A stretch of 64,000 nucleotides of DNA from Camarhynchus parvulus (GCF_901933205.1 NC_044590.1:1999501-2063500); one strand, 5' to 3'; counted from the first letter of the stretch, positions 1-10,161 are shown. A program made the numbers and translations. Notes: a model not told the origin generated them from the sequence alone.

Positions 1-111
1 AGGATGGCTCTGGCCCTGTGAGAATGAAGAGCAGACAGACATCAGCTGTTTACCCTCCCATTGGCACAGAAATCCCAGCCCAGGCGCCAGCAGAGCCCGC
101 AGTGTGCAGGA

Positions 112-520
112 GCACAGGAACACAGGTGTGTGTTTGTGCACAAGCAGAGCAGAGCTGTGTGTTTGTGTGCCCAAGCAGGACACAGGTGTGTGTTTTATGC
201 CCAAGCACAACCCAGCTGTGTGTTTGTGTGCCCAAGCAGCACCCAGGTATGTGTTTGTGCCCAAGCACAACCCAGGTGTGTGTTTGTGTGCCCAAGCAGG
301 ACACAGTGTGTTTGTGCCCAAGCAGAGCACAGGTGTGTGTTTGTGCCCAAGCACAACCCAGGTGTGTGTTTTATGCCCAAGCAGCACCCAGGTGTGTGTT
401 TGTGTGCCCAAGCAGAGCACAGGTGTGTGTATGTGCCCAAGCAGCACCCAGGTGTGTGTTTGTGCCCAAGCAGCACCCAGGTGTGTGTTTGTGTGCCCAA
501 GCAGGACACAGTGTGTGTTT
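112..520. repeat. Minisatellite at the 3' end of CYP24A1 (unit about 28-31 bp)
   Basis: Repeated units of the form GTGTGTTTGTGCCCAAGC plus AGCACCCAG or AGGACACAG, with length variants from an extra TG step. It overlaps the end of the last CYP24A1 exon and supplies the extra codons of the open frame. Several frames stay open on both strands across it only because the units lack stops. Confidence 0.93.
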
Positions 521-640
521 ATCCAGACCTGCTCGTGGCTGGAGGGCGATGGGCAGGGCCCTGCCAGGGATGAGGATCCCCGAGTGCAGCGTCTCCAGCG
601 GCGCCTGGTCCGTGGCCACCACGCGGTACTTGCGGATCAG
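371..640 (-). CDS. CYP24A1: CYP24A1 last coding exon, reading into a minisatellite
   Basis: After the CTGCAG acceptor, 36 codons match the normal length of the last exon, from [20 protein letters not shown] to ALPIALQPR. The human protein stops at the equivalent Arg. Here no stop follows (base 533 ends the Arg codon). The frame runs on for 53 codons, from [20 protein letters not shown] into the 28-31 bp repeat, to TAA at 371-373. No AATAAA is visible on this strand down to base 1, so the 3' UTR probably leaves the window. Confidence 0.85.
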   Translation of the reverse strand: MIRKYRVVATDQAPLETLHSGILIPGRALPIALQPRAGLDKHTLCPAWAHKHTPGCCLGTNTHLGAAWAHTHTCALLGHTNTHLGAAWA

Positions 641-3600
641 CTGCAGGGACAGCACCAGCTGTCAGTGCAGCATCCCCAGCTGGGGAATAACCTGCTCTGA
701 CTGCATCATTCAGAAGGCTGAGCAACTGCCTCATTCAGCTATATTACAATATACCAGAACTATACTATATCACACCAAAGAAAAACCCGTGACCCTTTCA
801 GACAGTCACAACACAGCTTTGACCCAATTGGCCAATCAGCCCAACCATCACCAGTGTCCAGTTAAGAAATCGCTCTCATAAACTGTTGAGAGTTTTTTTG
901 CAGGTTGAGGAGTTTTTGCAGGACAATGGCCAAAATCAGCCGATGCACAATCCAGCCTGCTGGTACTAATGGACAATGGACACGTGCACAAACAATGAAT
1001 AACTGACATATTCAGAAATGGGGTTGGTGCATCCTTGAAAAAGATACAAGAAGAAGAGTTGGTAGGACTCAGCAGGTTTGTCAGTGAGCTTGGGAAAGCA
1101 AGAAAATAGTGAGTTATGGGTGGGCCAGACAACCACAGCAAGACACATGAAAAATTAGGTGATCCAATCAGCATTCAAATTTAGACACGTGAACAGCTAG
1201 GATTAACCAATCTGTATTAGTTAGAGACGCGAGGACAGTAGAGATTTATTATAAATATAGGCTTGTTAGGGATAATAAATTTGGCTTCACTGGATCGTAT
1301 TGCTTATGGTGTGATGTCCCTGAACGTCCGCACCCCGCAATAAACAATCTCCAGAACACATTCCACGTGTGCCAAACAACAGGGGCAGCAAATAGCTCAG
1401 AGAAGAGAAACAATTCTCTCTTTCTCACTGCCTTCCCCAGGAAAATTCCTTGGGAAGGCTGTGCCTGCTGTGCCCACAATCAGCGTGCTGGGCTCTGCCT
1501 GTGCTCAGCTGGAGGACAAACCCCCCCAGTGCCCTTTTTGGGGTGCTTACCCAGCAGAGGGCCAGGTGCAGCTGCAGCTCGGCCAGGCGGCGCCCCACGC
1601 ACATCCTCCTGCCGATGCCGAAGGGCACGTGGGAGAAGGGATGGATGGAGCCCCTGTGCAGCCAGCGCTCGGGCCTGAACTCTGCCCAGCCCCTGAAGTA
1701 GTCCTCACTGCAGCCCAGGGCTGTGGCTGTTGATCATCAGCACCGTCTGCAGCAAGGCAGGACAGAGAACAGGTCACAAAGCCACCCCCAGCTCCCGAGG
1801 ATGGAGAATCGTGGCACGTGTCAGATACATATCACTGTACTGGCTTTTGGCAAATATTAAAGTGGATTCTATATGTGTGAGGTTAGAGTGACTTTGTCAT
1901 AAAGATATAATTTTTATTTCTGTTGTTAATTAAGCTTAGACATAGTAGTGAAATAGCCAAAATAAGTATGCTTGGTTAAAATACCTACTTAAATAAAATA
2001 ACATTCAATGAACATATGAAGAAGACACCTGCTGCACATATACCAACTATCAACTCTCACAGCTGAAAACAGTGTAGACCAAAGCTCAAAAACTAAAAGT
2101 AATAAAATAAAAGTAATAAAAATAGGCTAAAACCCACAAGCGAAGAATACTCATGCTCTAAAAAAGTAAAACCAAACAAGAGCCATACCAAACAGTTCTT
2201 AAAATATGTAAACTAATTTAAAGGGAAAGTTTACTATGCATGATTGTTTATGAATATGCAACAAATAATGTAATAAAAATAGCAGATAAAAAGTGTTTCC
2301 AAAATAACAACTGTACTCTTATCTAAGTACCAAGATACACCCAACCATAATAACCTTTACTTTATAGTCCTTGTCTCCTACAGTCCTTTAATAAACTTTT
2401 AAAATTGTCACAAGAAAGTGAATGTGTTTTTCACAGCACAGCAGCTTCCTCAGGAGAGGTCATGGAATTCCCAAAAAATCAACTGGAACATAGAAAAGGT
2501 TGTGGTTTCCTCAGAGAATCATGGAAAAATTTGAAAAAAAAGTTGGAATAGCCCATCAAAATTATTTCAGGGAATTATTTCAGTCTAAGTCCAGCTGCAG
2601 TGCAGGCAGGTGTGGGTTTGTGTTTATGGGAATCCTTGGGGTGAATCCCTCATTCCTTGTCCTGGGGCTGGTACTTTGGCAAAGACAGTTTGAAACTGAA
2701 ATATGAGCAACTTCTGTGGTTTAAAGGGCAATTAATAAATTAAAAACCATCCCAATAAACAGAATTAATTGCCTTACCCCTTTGGGCAGCATGTAATTTC
2801 CCAGAACCATTTCTGTGTCGATGGTGCGGGTGGTGAAAGGCACTGATGGGGTTAATCTGCAGGGAAAGAGAACAATGGGTTAAATTCCCAGCAATTTCCC
2901 TTCTTTCATCCCTCATATTCTCCCCCTAACAGCAAGATGAACAACATTCCATGTGCTGGAAAATTCTTCCTCCCTTGTACAAAGAAGCTGGTGAAACACT
3001 TGGTTTTTGTTTTGACGGATTTGGGGATTTTACCTCATGGATTCTTTCAGACAGGCTTTCAGGTAGGGCATGTTCCTCAGGCTCTCAGCACTCGGGCTCT
3101 GCTGAGCAGCCAAAACTCTCTGGATTTCCTGGAAAAGCTTCTGCTGGACGTGTGGATTGCGGGAGAGGTTGTACAGAGCCCACAGCAAACTGTTGGCTGT
3201 CTGGAACAGAGCAGAAAGAGAGGTGAAGCTCTCCTTTTGTGGGCACAGAAGGAAGAACTTGCCCAAAATTCAAAGCAACGTTTCTGGCTGGGCACAGTTT
3301 TATGGAATTTTGACAGCCTGAGGGGTTATGAGCAGTCCCGGTTGTCCTGCAGAATTAAAAATCCAGGGATTTCAGGTCAAAATCCAGGGATTTCAGGTCA
3401 AAATCCATTTGCACTTGGGCCACTGAGGCCGCTTCAGGATGAACTCACTTCCAGGTGTGCTGGTGCTCAGGTTGTGGAAGGAAGGGGGGAACTGGGATGA
3501 TTTGAACCCTTGGAAAATCAGCTTCACCATCTCCACCCTAACAATCTGCAGCTAAGGAAGGAATTGGGGGAATTTGAACCCTAAGGAGGGAACTGGGGGG

Positions 3601-6600
3601 GTTTGAACCCTTGGAAAAGCAGCTTTACTGTCTCCTCCTTGATGATCTGCAGCTAAGGAAGGAATTGGAGGAATTTAAAGCCTAAGGAGGGAACTGGAGG
3701 GATTTGAACCCTGGGCACATCATGGGTACCATCTCCATGCTGGGGATTTGCAGCTAAGGAGGGAACTGGGGTAATTTGAGCCCTAAGGAGGGAACTGGGG
3801 TAATTTGAACTCCAAGGAGGGAATTTAAACCCTAAGGAGGGAACTGGGAGGATTTAAACCCTGGCACATCCCAGTTACCATCTCCACACCAGCGATCTGC
3901 AGCGAAAGAGGGAACTGGGGTAACTTGAGCCCTAAGGAGGGAATTGGGGGAAATTTGAACCCCAAGGAGGGAAGTGGGGGAATTTAAACCCCAAGGAGGG
4001 AATTTGAACCCTAAGGAGGGAATTTAAACACTAAGGAGGGAACTGGGCGGGGATTTGAACCCCAAGAAGGGAACTGGGAGGATTTAAACCCTAAGGAGGG
4101 AATTTAAACGCTAAGGAGGGAACTGGGGTAATTCGAACCCCAAGGAGGGAACTGGGGGGAATTTAAACCCTGGCACATCCTGGGTACCATCTCCATGCTG
4201 GGGATCTGCAGCTAAGGAGGGAATTGGGAGAATTTAAACCCTAAGGAGGGAACTGGGGAATTTAACCCCTGGTCACATCGCGGTTACTGTCTCGACGCCG
4301 GCGATCTGCAGCTAAGGAGGGAACTGGGGTAATTTGAACCCCAAGAAGGGAACTGGGACGATTTAAACCCTAAGGAGGGAATTTAAACGCTAAGGAGGGA
4401 ATTGGGGTAATTTGAACCCCAAGAAGGGAACTGGGACGATTTAAACCCTAAGGAGGGAATTTAAACGCTAAGGAGGGAATTGGGGTAATTTGAACCCCAA
4501 GAAGGGAGCTGGGGGGATTTAAGCCCTGGTCACACCGCGGTTACCGTCTCGACGCCGGCGATCTGCAGCTCTGCGATGGCAGCGTACAGCTCCTTCCTGG
4601 ACAGCTGTCCCCCCGAGTAGATGTCACACAGAAAATCCCCCTGCGGGTCGGCAGAGTGCTTCTGCAGCCGGCTGTCGATGGAGTGCTTGGCTGGGGAGGG
4701 CAGCAATGAGGGAAAATCACTCACAATCCCACAGAAACACCTGCAAACCCACACAAGTGCCAAGCTGTGCTCTGCTTGCAAGCAGTGGGTGAATAATGAG
4801 GGTATTCAGAGTGAGTAAAGAATGGTGTTGTCACTTTTCGAACAAACTCAGTCCCAAAAATGGCTTTTCAGCAGAGGAGGAGCTCTTAGGAATTCTGCTC
4901 TCTTAAATTAGGGGAGGAAATCAGTGGCACGCTGAGGGAAATAGTCAGCAAACAGAAACACGAGTGTGTAAAATTTATTACCTGGGGTTTTCAAAGGGGA
5001 TCAAGGTGTTAAAAAATCAAAGGGATTTAGCACCCAGAACCCCCGAGGGGAAATGTAAACCTTGGATTTACCAGGGGAAGGCACAAAGAGATGCCAAATT
5101 TTGACATGCTGGTTTTTTTTTTTAATAAAAAGAAACAGGTCTTGTACATGGGTATCCCAGCTGTTAAAAACAGTTCCTGTAAGGAATTTTCACTTTAAGT
5201 GAAGGTGTCAGACTGGTTTTTCTGAGCAAAACTGGTTTAAAGTGTCTTTCCTAAAGCCCATAAACCAAGAAGCAATAAAATAAGTGAGTGGCTGGCAGGA
5301 TAAAAAGCCTTGGGACTCAAATACCCAAGGGAAATATCTCAATGTTACAACCTTCCAAAAGCTCTCTCAGCCTTTAGTTATGTCTCTCACTGTTTAAATC
5401 AATGACATTTTAAAATATTAAAAATAAAAACTTAACTTCACATCTGGAGTTTGAGTAATTTTTAAACTTGGAAGGCCAACTCACTTTAAATAGTCAAAAA
5501 TGTTGCAAAAAGCCAAACTGCACCTTATTGTTTAAATTACTTCTGGTTTTAATATTTACAACTATGCTACAGGTTGTTCAGAAAGGCTATAATTTCTTTT
5601 TTTTTTTTTTAGCAAACTGGTTTTTGCTGCATGTACAAGAAAACGAGTCTTTGAGGGAAGTTCCTTTTCATTTATACCCTTGCCTTGATAGAGATTACAC
5701 ATTTTTAATTTCCTTTTAGGACAGATTAAAGTGGTGCCATGAGGCTGCTGGCTCCCAGAATCCTGGGATTTCCCTGGGAATTGGGTATTGCCCCACAGCC
5801 TGGGTGTTAGTCACTGAAAACTGCTCCCACATGGGAATAAATCCCTGTTTAGGTACAGCAAATGTGCTTTAATCCGTGCCGAAGGCGGGGATTTACTGCA
5901 GCAAATATGAAAAACATCAATTCCAGCAAGGAGAAGACAGAGATAAAGGGAAAGGAGATAAATTGGGGTTAAATAATGACCTGTTTTAAATATATCATCC
6001 CATGCTTTGGTGTGGGCTTGCCAGACTTTGGTGTTGAGCCCCTTGTGCAGCTCCACGGGGGTCACCATCATCATCCCGAACGTGGCCATCATCTGTGGGG
6101 GGAAATCTCTCTTTAATCTCTTTGCATCCCCCTCCCTGCGACCCCTGAACAGCACCAGGCTGGGAAGCAGAGGGAGATTTTCAGGAAGGCAGAATTCTGG
6201 TGGATTTTCCATCCTGGACAGAGAGGATGGGTCTGAGTCTACTGAGGGCATATCCAGGTAAAAATCAGGGGCAGCCAGGAGCCTCCTGGATTTTAGGCAC
6301 CTGCTGGGAGTGGTTCAAGGCATTTTTTGGCAGTGCCTCCCTCTCCCTTGACAAGAGATGAGCTGAAATCCCAGGCAGGGCTGGCTGCCTGTGTGTGATG
6401 ACTGAAGCGAGGCAGGTTTGCACCCCAGAGCCCAAAGGCACAGCAGCTCTGACCCCAAAGCCAGGATCTGCGCCACCAGGCACAGTCCCACCCTGCAGGG
6501 TCACCAGCCAAGCTGGCAATTCTCCTTCAAGGCTGCCCTGATGGCCACTCAGCATTTCCCTGTCACACTGAGGGTGCAGACGGGTAAAAGGTGTTATTAA

Positions 6601-9600
6601 AAAATCTTATAAAACATGGATTAGCTTAGCTACCTCAGCAAACAACAGCTCGCAAGTTCTCATGTGAGAACAGCTTGAGAAAGTTCATTAACACAACAAT
6701 TAACTATTCTTGGGGAGAAAAATAAATGCACCTGTAATAACCAAGGATCTGTCTCATGAGAATCAGTGAAGAAAATATATAAACAATTAAAAAATAGTTA
6801 GATTTGATGGACAAGTAAAATACCTTTTACTAGCCAATACAGTAATTGGCAAGAAAGTTATTAACAAATTAAAGTTATTAAAATTAAAGCTATTAAAGTT
6901 GTACATGAGGTCTTTGAAAACTGCATAAAATGGGAATAAAAAGGGGCTTTTCCTGCATGGAGAAACTGGGTCCTGTCTGCTTTATTACAACAGACTGAGG
7001 CATTGCATAAAGGAGGCAGAAGTTCAGGATTAGCTGGGCACCGTTTGGGTACAGAAGCCTGAGCTGCTTTTTCCAGCTGATTCCTTTGAACTTCTGCCTC
7101 TCATTAACAGCAGGGGTAAAAATATCAGCACAGGCCCAGGAGAGACCCTTCCATACCGTTTTTACAGCCTTGATGAAGTTCAGACTTTCTTCTTCTACGT
7201 CCTGCTGCAGGAGGCCAAACCTCTTTCCATACAGCACCAGACAGATACCTGTTGTTAGGCAATATTATAATTAAATTAATAAACAAAAGGCCGTGTGGGA
7301 TGCATCATTTATCATCAAGGAACGGCTTGGGTGAGCCTTCTGAACGTGTTCCTTGGTGCAGACCTGGCAGAGCAGCACTTGTAAAACACCTCCTGCTTGT
7401 TTGCCCCAGCCCCAGCGAGGGTTTCCAGCTTGGGGCCCTTGCAGCAGCATTTCTGCACCACGAGGAGCGCCACTGACCCCTCATGAGCAGCAGAACTGCA
7501 ATTTTGGCTCCTATTTGGTGACTTTACTGGAGAAAACTGAGTGGCAGGAGAACAGGGAGGCATCTCCCACAGCATTCCCCCCTCCTTCCCACTGCAAGCA
7601 CTGGCCCCATCCCTCTCTGCACCTTTTCCACTTGTCTTCTTTTCCCATTTCTTTTCAAGCTGTCACTTCTTATTTCTGCCTTTCCAAAAGCAGCCATCAC
7701 CACTGACAGTGGGAAAAATCCACTCTGAGGAGGCAGCCGAGGGCAGTTGGGTCTGGCAGGGCTGGATCTGTCACTACACCCAACCCTCCCTTTTTCGGGA
7801 GTCACTGAGCCACTTTGTGCCCTGTGTCATGCCTGGCACATTCCTCAGCGAGCTCTGAAAGGTTCCTGAGGATAAGGCTCTGCCTTGGTAACTCATTCCA
7901 GCCCTTCTCAATCCCAGTGTGAACACTGGAAATGGGATTTTCCAGTCCTTGCCTACAGCCAGCACTCTGTTAGTGGAGTATTTCATGGATCCTGCTGATA
8001 GTTAACAAATATCAGATGGACAAAAAATAACAAAAAATGTTATCTGATCCCACTCTAGATAAATGAACCACAACCCCCTCAATTTTTGATTTATAAATCA
8101 TTGGAATGTTTGAATTTTTGTAAGCCATGCAGGTAGCTAGGCAGAAATTTATATTTGTGCTGATGAATTTTGCACCGACAGTCCCTGGCTGTTCTGCAAC
8201 TCTCTTTGCATGATATTATAGCTGAGAGTTTGGAAATAATCAGCCAACACATTCATCCCTGATCATATTTTAACAGCAATGCCCTGGCAGGTGCACCACA
8301 CTCAGGCAAAACCCAACTCACTTTCAAAAGACCATTTGTTGAATTCTGAATAGATATCTTCCATCTGGCCATTGTGGTCACAAATTTCATCTATTCTGTA
8401 CATAAAGTCCTCCAGGACCTAAATGGTGGAGAGAAGAGAGAGAAAAGAAGGGAATAAAATGACATAAACAAACAAAAATCCGGTGTAATTCAGCATTTCA
8501 GCTGCCTTTTGAGCAGATAACAATCTTGCATGAGACGAATCCTTTTGTTCCCTGCTCTTTGAACAAGATTCAGCTTCCCCCTGTGTGAACAAGTGTTTGG
8601 ATTTGACAAGCTCTGGTGCTAGCCTGAACTGCGCTGCCCTCGCAGGGATGCAGTCCTCACCCCGGCACAGCTGGCGTTTCACAACTCGTGATTACGGTGT
8701 TTATCGCAGATGCTCCTCAACCTCCCCAGGAGCACAGAGGTTAAGGACAGAGGTGTTCCCTGAGGGGAGCAGCAGAAGAATGAAGGGGTAAAGGCAAAAA
8801 TTACTGCATGCAGGAGAAGCAGGGAAAAGCTCCTTGCAGGAGCCTGTATCCTTGGGGAATAATCCTGTTTTTCTGTGGGGACACTCTCAGCTCCAGGTTT
8901 CTGTGTGGTCTCAGACCCTGGCAGTCAGTTTGTACTCGTTATTCCCTGAACGTTCTGGGTCTGAACTCGTGGTTTATCACTGTGGAGTAAATAAATCTGC
9001 CAAGATAAACCGGATCTGCTTCAGCTCCCCAGGCTTGCAGGGGAGCAGAGAGAGCAAGGATTTCTCAGAGCACGGTACCTCATTGATCGCCGTGTCCAGT
9101 TTCACAACCTCCCGGGGCTTCATCAGTTTCTTCTGAAAGGCACTTCTGACCCTCTGCCAGTCCTTTCCCTCCCTGCATGGAAACAACCACAGCCAGGTTG
9201 GAGAGCGAAAAGCTCCGAGAAGAATGAAAACAGAAAAACCCCAAACCGGCTCTGCTGATGCTCCACCGCACCGACGGCACAACCGGGGGATCCTCGGGGC
9301 GCGGACGAGCCCCAGCCACGCTCGGGGCGCAGCCCGGGACCCCCGGGACCCGCGGAGCCCCGAGCATCCCCCGGGACCCCCGGTCCCCGCTCCGAGCATC
9401 CCCCGGGACCCCCGGTGCCCGCTCCGAGCATCCCCCGGGCACCGGCGCCGCCGCAGCCCCTCCGGGCAGCTCCGGGATGCTGCGGGCAGCACTCACAGGA
9501 TGAGCAGCCCGTAGGCTTCGTCGCGATAGTCGCGATATGCTTTCCAGGGCTTGATCTCGAGGCGCTGGGGGCAGGCGCTCTCGCGGCGGTACAGAGCCTC

Positions 9601-10017
9601 CAGCAGGCACGGCGCCGCGATGTGCACCGAGTCGAAGGCGCCCAGCTTCATGCGGAAAATCTTCCCGAACCGCCGGTGGTACTGAGCCTGGGGAGAGCCA
9701 GAAACCCGCCCTGAGTGCGGGGCGCTCCCGGCGCGGCATCCTCATCCCATCCCCATCCTCATCCCCATCCCATCCTCATCCTGATCCCCATCCTCATCTT
9801 CCTGCCATCCCCGCCGCCTCACCAGGGTCTCGTGCTGCCTCTTGAGCCCCCCTTTCCAGAGCACGTCGGGCAAGCTGCCCATCAGCGGCCAGCTGGGCGG
9901 CCCGGGCAGCGCCTCCGCCGGCCGCAGCGCGCTCAGCGAGGACGCGGCGCGGCCGCAGGTGCGGGCAGGGAGCCGCCGGCGGGCCAGGAGGAGGAGGAGG
10001 ATGCTGCAGCCGCCCAT
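371..10017 (-). CDS. CYP24A1: CYP24A1, 1,25-dihydroxyvitamin D3 24-hydroxylase, mitochondrial (whole coding span, 11 exons)
   Basis: This cytochrome P450 of the inner mitochondrial membrane hydroxylates C-24/C-23 of 1,25-dihydroxyvitamin D3 and 25-hydroxyvitamin D3 and so inactivates them, using electrons from adrenodoxin. All 11 exons have GT/AG borders and phases that join. Residue numbers are for the joined model. An Arg-rich N-terminus fits a mitochondrial presequence. The I-helix AGVETT lies near 305-310 and is split between exons 7 and 8. The ExxR motif is E362-R365. The haem loop [10 protein letters not shown] has its ligand cysteine near 440. The expected end is near residue 492, against 514 in human. 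Two oddities affect the 3' end: an apparent one-base insertion in exon 10, which in the raw frame stops after residue 404, and loss of the usual stop, which adds 53 minisatellite-encoded residues. The gene lies head to head with PFDN4, 6 kb apart. Family identity is certain; whether this allele is intact is not. Confidence 0.96.
884..1381 (+). mobile_element. Probable solo LTR of an endogenous retrovirus in CYP24A1 intron 10
   Basis: The block begins TGTTG and ends CAACA, as LTR inverted ends do. It holds a TATA-like TATAAATATA at about 1250 and AATAAA signals near 1273 and 1339, in plus-strand order (promoter, then polyadenylation). No gag, pol or env coding is present. No clear target-site duplication was found, so the exact ends are uncertain. 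It lies antisense to CYP24A1. Confidence 0.55.
1551..1746 (-). CDS. CYP24A1: CYP24A1 coding exon 10 with apparent frameshift
   Basis: The splice sites are good (CTGCAG acceptor, GTAAGC donor). The frame joined from exon 9 reads [13 protein letters not shown] and then TGA. From about base 1722 onward a different frame carries the expected sequence [27 protein letters not shown] and [12 protein letters not shown], ending at phase 0. The exon is 196 bp, which is not the multiple of three both neighbours require. One extra base (T on the plus strand) near 1722 explains this. The shifted part contains the haem-ligand cysteine, so a real frameshift would destroy activity. A sequencing or assembly error is at least as likely. 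Confidence 0.9.
1747..2777. other. CYP24A1: CYP24A1 intron 9
   Basis: AT-rich unique DNA, especially 1840-2420, with many short A/T runs. I see no gene, RNA or recognisable repeat. Confidence 0.7.
2778..2856 (-). CDS. CYP24A1: CYP24A1 coding exon 9
   Basis: It has one base plus 26 codons, encoding [20 protein letters not shown] and then YMLPKG, directly after the ExxR motif. The acceptor is CTGCAG and the donor GTAAGG, phase 0. Confidence 0.94.
3034..3200 (-). CDS. CYP24A1: CYP24A1 coding exon 8
   Basis: It has 55 codons plus 2 bases. It begins [16 protein letters not shown], which completes the I-helix motif, and ends [13 protein letters not shown] plus a split Arg. This gives the K-helix E-S-M-R (ExxR) that holds the haem-proximal fold. 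The acceptor is TTCCAG and the donor GTAAAA. Confidence 0.95.
3356..3403. repeat. Short direct duplication (21 bp, two copies plus part of a third)
   Basis: The motif AATCCAGGGATTTCAGGTCA occurs twice in tandem and is followed by a partial third copy. It lies in CYP24A1 intron 7. Confidence 0.8.
3530..4540. repeat. Intronic minisatellite, CYP24A1 intron 7
   Basis: About 1 kb of imperfect units based on CTAAGGAGGGAACTGGGG plus TAATTTGAACCC. They are interspersed with longer recurring segments containing CACATC(C/G)..GTTACC(A/G)TCTC and GATCTGCAGC. The longer segments resemble the donor edge of exon 7, so the array seems to have captured exon-7 border sequence. Confidence 0.9.
4545..4690 (-). 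CDS. CYP24A1: CYP24A1 coding exon 7
   Basis: It has two bases plus 48 codons, running [13 protein letters not shown] through [14 protein letters not shown] and [18 protein letters not shown]. It ends inside the I-helix oxygen-activation motif AGVETT, which exon 8 completes. The acceptor is CCCCAG and the donor GTAACC. The exon sits at the edge of a large intronic minisatellite. Confidence 0.95.
4691..5980. other. CYP24A1: CYP24A1 intron 6
   Basis: AT-rich unique sequence with a poly-T run at about 5597-5611. No coding or RNA signal seen. Confidence 0.7.
5981..6092 (-). CDS. CYP24A1: CYP24A1 coding exon 6
   Basis: It has 37 codons plus one base, encoding [20 protein letters not shown] and then [17 protein letters not shown]. 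The acceptor is CCACAG and the donor [23 protein letters not shown] is diagnostic for the family and lies in the F/G-helix region of the substrate and membrane face. Confidence 0.95.
6093..7156. other. CYP24A1: CYP24A1 intron 5
   Basis: Unique sequence, GC-moderate up to 6590 and AT-rich from 6600 to 6900. Nothing further recognised. Confidence 0.7.
7157..7248 (-). CDS. CYP24A1: CYP24A1 coding exon 5
   Basis: It has two bases plus 30 codons, encoding [15 protein letters not shown] through NFIKAVKT. The acceptor is CAACAG and the donor GTATGG, phase 0. Reading past the donor gives unrelated sequence, so the exon end is clear. Confidence 0.95.
7249..8321. other. CYP24A1: CYP24A1 intron 4
   Basis: Unique sequence. 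Open frames here are not exon-like and I recognise no repeat. Confidence 0.7.
8322..8418 (-). CDS. CYP24A1: CYP24A1 coding exon 4
   Basis: It has 32 codons plus one base. It encodes [14 protein letters not shown] through [13 protein letters not shown] and ends at a GTGAGT donor. The [10 protein letters not shown] stretch is characteristic of CYP24A1. The phase continues correctly into exon 5, where Ser is split. Confidence 0.95.
8419..9078. other. CYP24A1: CYP24A1 intron 3
   Basis: Unique sequence with no recognised element. Confidence 0.7.
9079..9172 (-). CDS. CYP24A1: CYP24A1 coding exon 3
   Basis: It has one base plus 31 codons. It completes the split Leu and then encodes [19 protein letters not shown], the C-helix region with the W-R pair that contacts haem propionate in P450s, ending at INE. 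The acceptor is TGCAG and the donor GTACCG, phase 0. Confidence 0.95.
9345..9445. repeat. GC-rich tandem repeat in CYP24A1 intron 2
   Basis: Repeated CCCCGAGCATCCCCCGGGAC / CCCGGTGCCCGCTCCGAGCA type units, about 3 copies, in a CpG-rich short intron. Confidence 0.75.
9497..9687 (-). CDS. CYP24A1: CYP24A1 coding exon 2
   Basis: It has 63 codons plus 2 bases. It runs from CCCCAG/GCTCAG to the donor GTGAGTG and encodes [16 protein letters not shown] through the conserved [14 protein letters not shown] to GLLIL. It is the N-terminal P450 region after the proline-rich hinge and is near-collinear with mammalian CYP24A1. Confidence 0.95.
9722..9812. repeat. CATCC-rich simple repeat in CYP24A1 intron 1
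   Basis: Runs of CATCCC/CATCCTC fill most of the 135-bp intron 1. Confidence 0.85.
9823..10017 (-). CDS. CYP24A1: CYP24A1 coding exon 1
   Basis: It encodes 65 residues, from an ATG with a good context (G at -3 and +4) to a phase-0 GTGAGG donor. The N-terminus begins [20 protein letters not shown], a hydrophobic and then Arg-rich stretch consistent with a mitochondrial presequence. The family-typical [14 protein letters not shown] follows. An upstream in-frame GTG exists, but the ATG is the natural start. The leader is shorter than in human. Confidence 0.93.
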
Positions 10018-10052
10018 GGCCACGGTGCCGGCCCCCGGGCGCGCATAGGTGC

Positions 10053-10059
10053 ATTTATA
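10053..10059 (-). promoter_or_regulatory. CYP24A1: TATA box of CYP24A1
   Basis: The minus strand reads TATAAAT, 36 bp upstream of the CYP24A1 ATG. A start about 30 bp downstream would leave only a very short 5' UTR. That is odd and means either a short leader or that another start site is used. TATA-driven transcription fits what is known of mammalian CYP24A1. Confidence 0.6.
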
Positions 10060-10089
10060 GCAGCCCGAGGTGCTGGACTTTCATCCGCG

Positions 10090-10094
10090 CCAAT
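10090..10094 (+). promoter_or_regulatory. CCAAT box (inverted relative to CYP24A1)
   Basis: CCAAT in the context GCGCCAATGGGAG, between the TATA box and the candidate proximal VDRE. It could bind NF-Y. Confidence 0.4.
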
Positions 10095-10108
10095 GGGAGC
10101 CATGGGTG

Positions 10109-10123
10109 GGGTGAGGTGGGGCG
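10109..10123 (+). promoter_or_regulatory. CYP24A1: Candidate proximal vitamin D response element (DR3) of CYP24A1
   Basis: The plus strand, antisense to CYP24A1, reads GGGTGA GGT GGGGCG. The mammalian proximal VDRE is AGGTGA, a 3-bp gap, then AGGGCG, also on the antisense strand just above the TATA box. Position, orientation and half-site pattern agree. Sp1-like GGGGCGG overlaps the second half. VDR/RXR binding is inferred. Confidence 0.5.
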
Positions 10124-10161
10124 GCTGCCCCGGCCCTGCCCGCGGAGCCCGCGGGGCAGGC

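Noticed and set aside
18..881. 287-codon plus-strand frame rich in CVCAQA/CVFVCPS
   Set aside because: It is a minisatellite translation that runs antisense over the last CYP24A1 exon.
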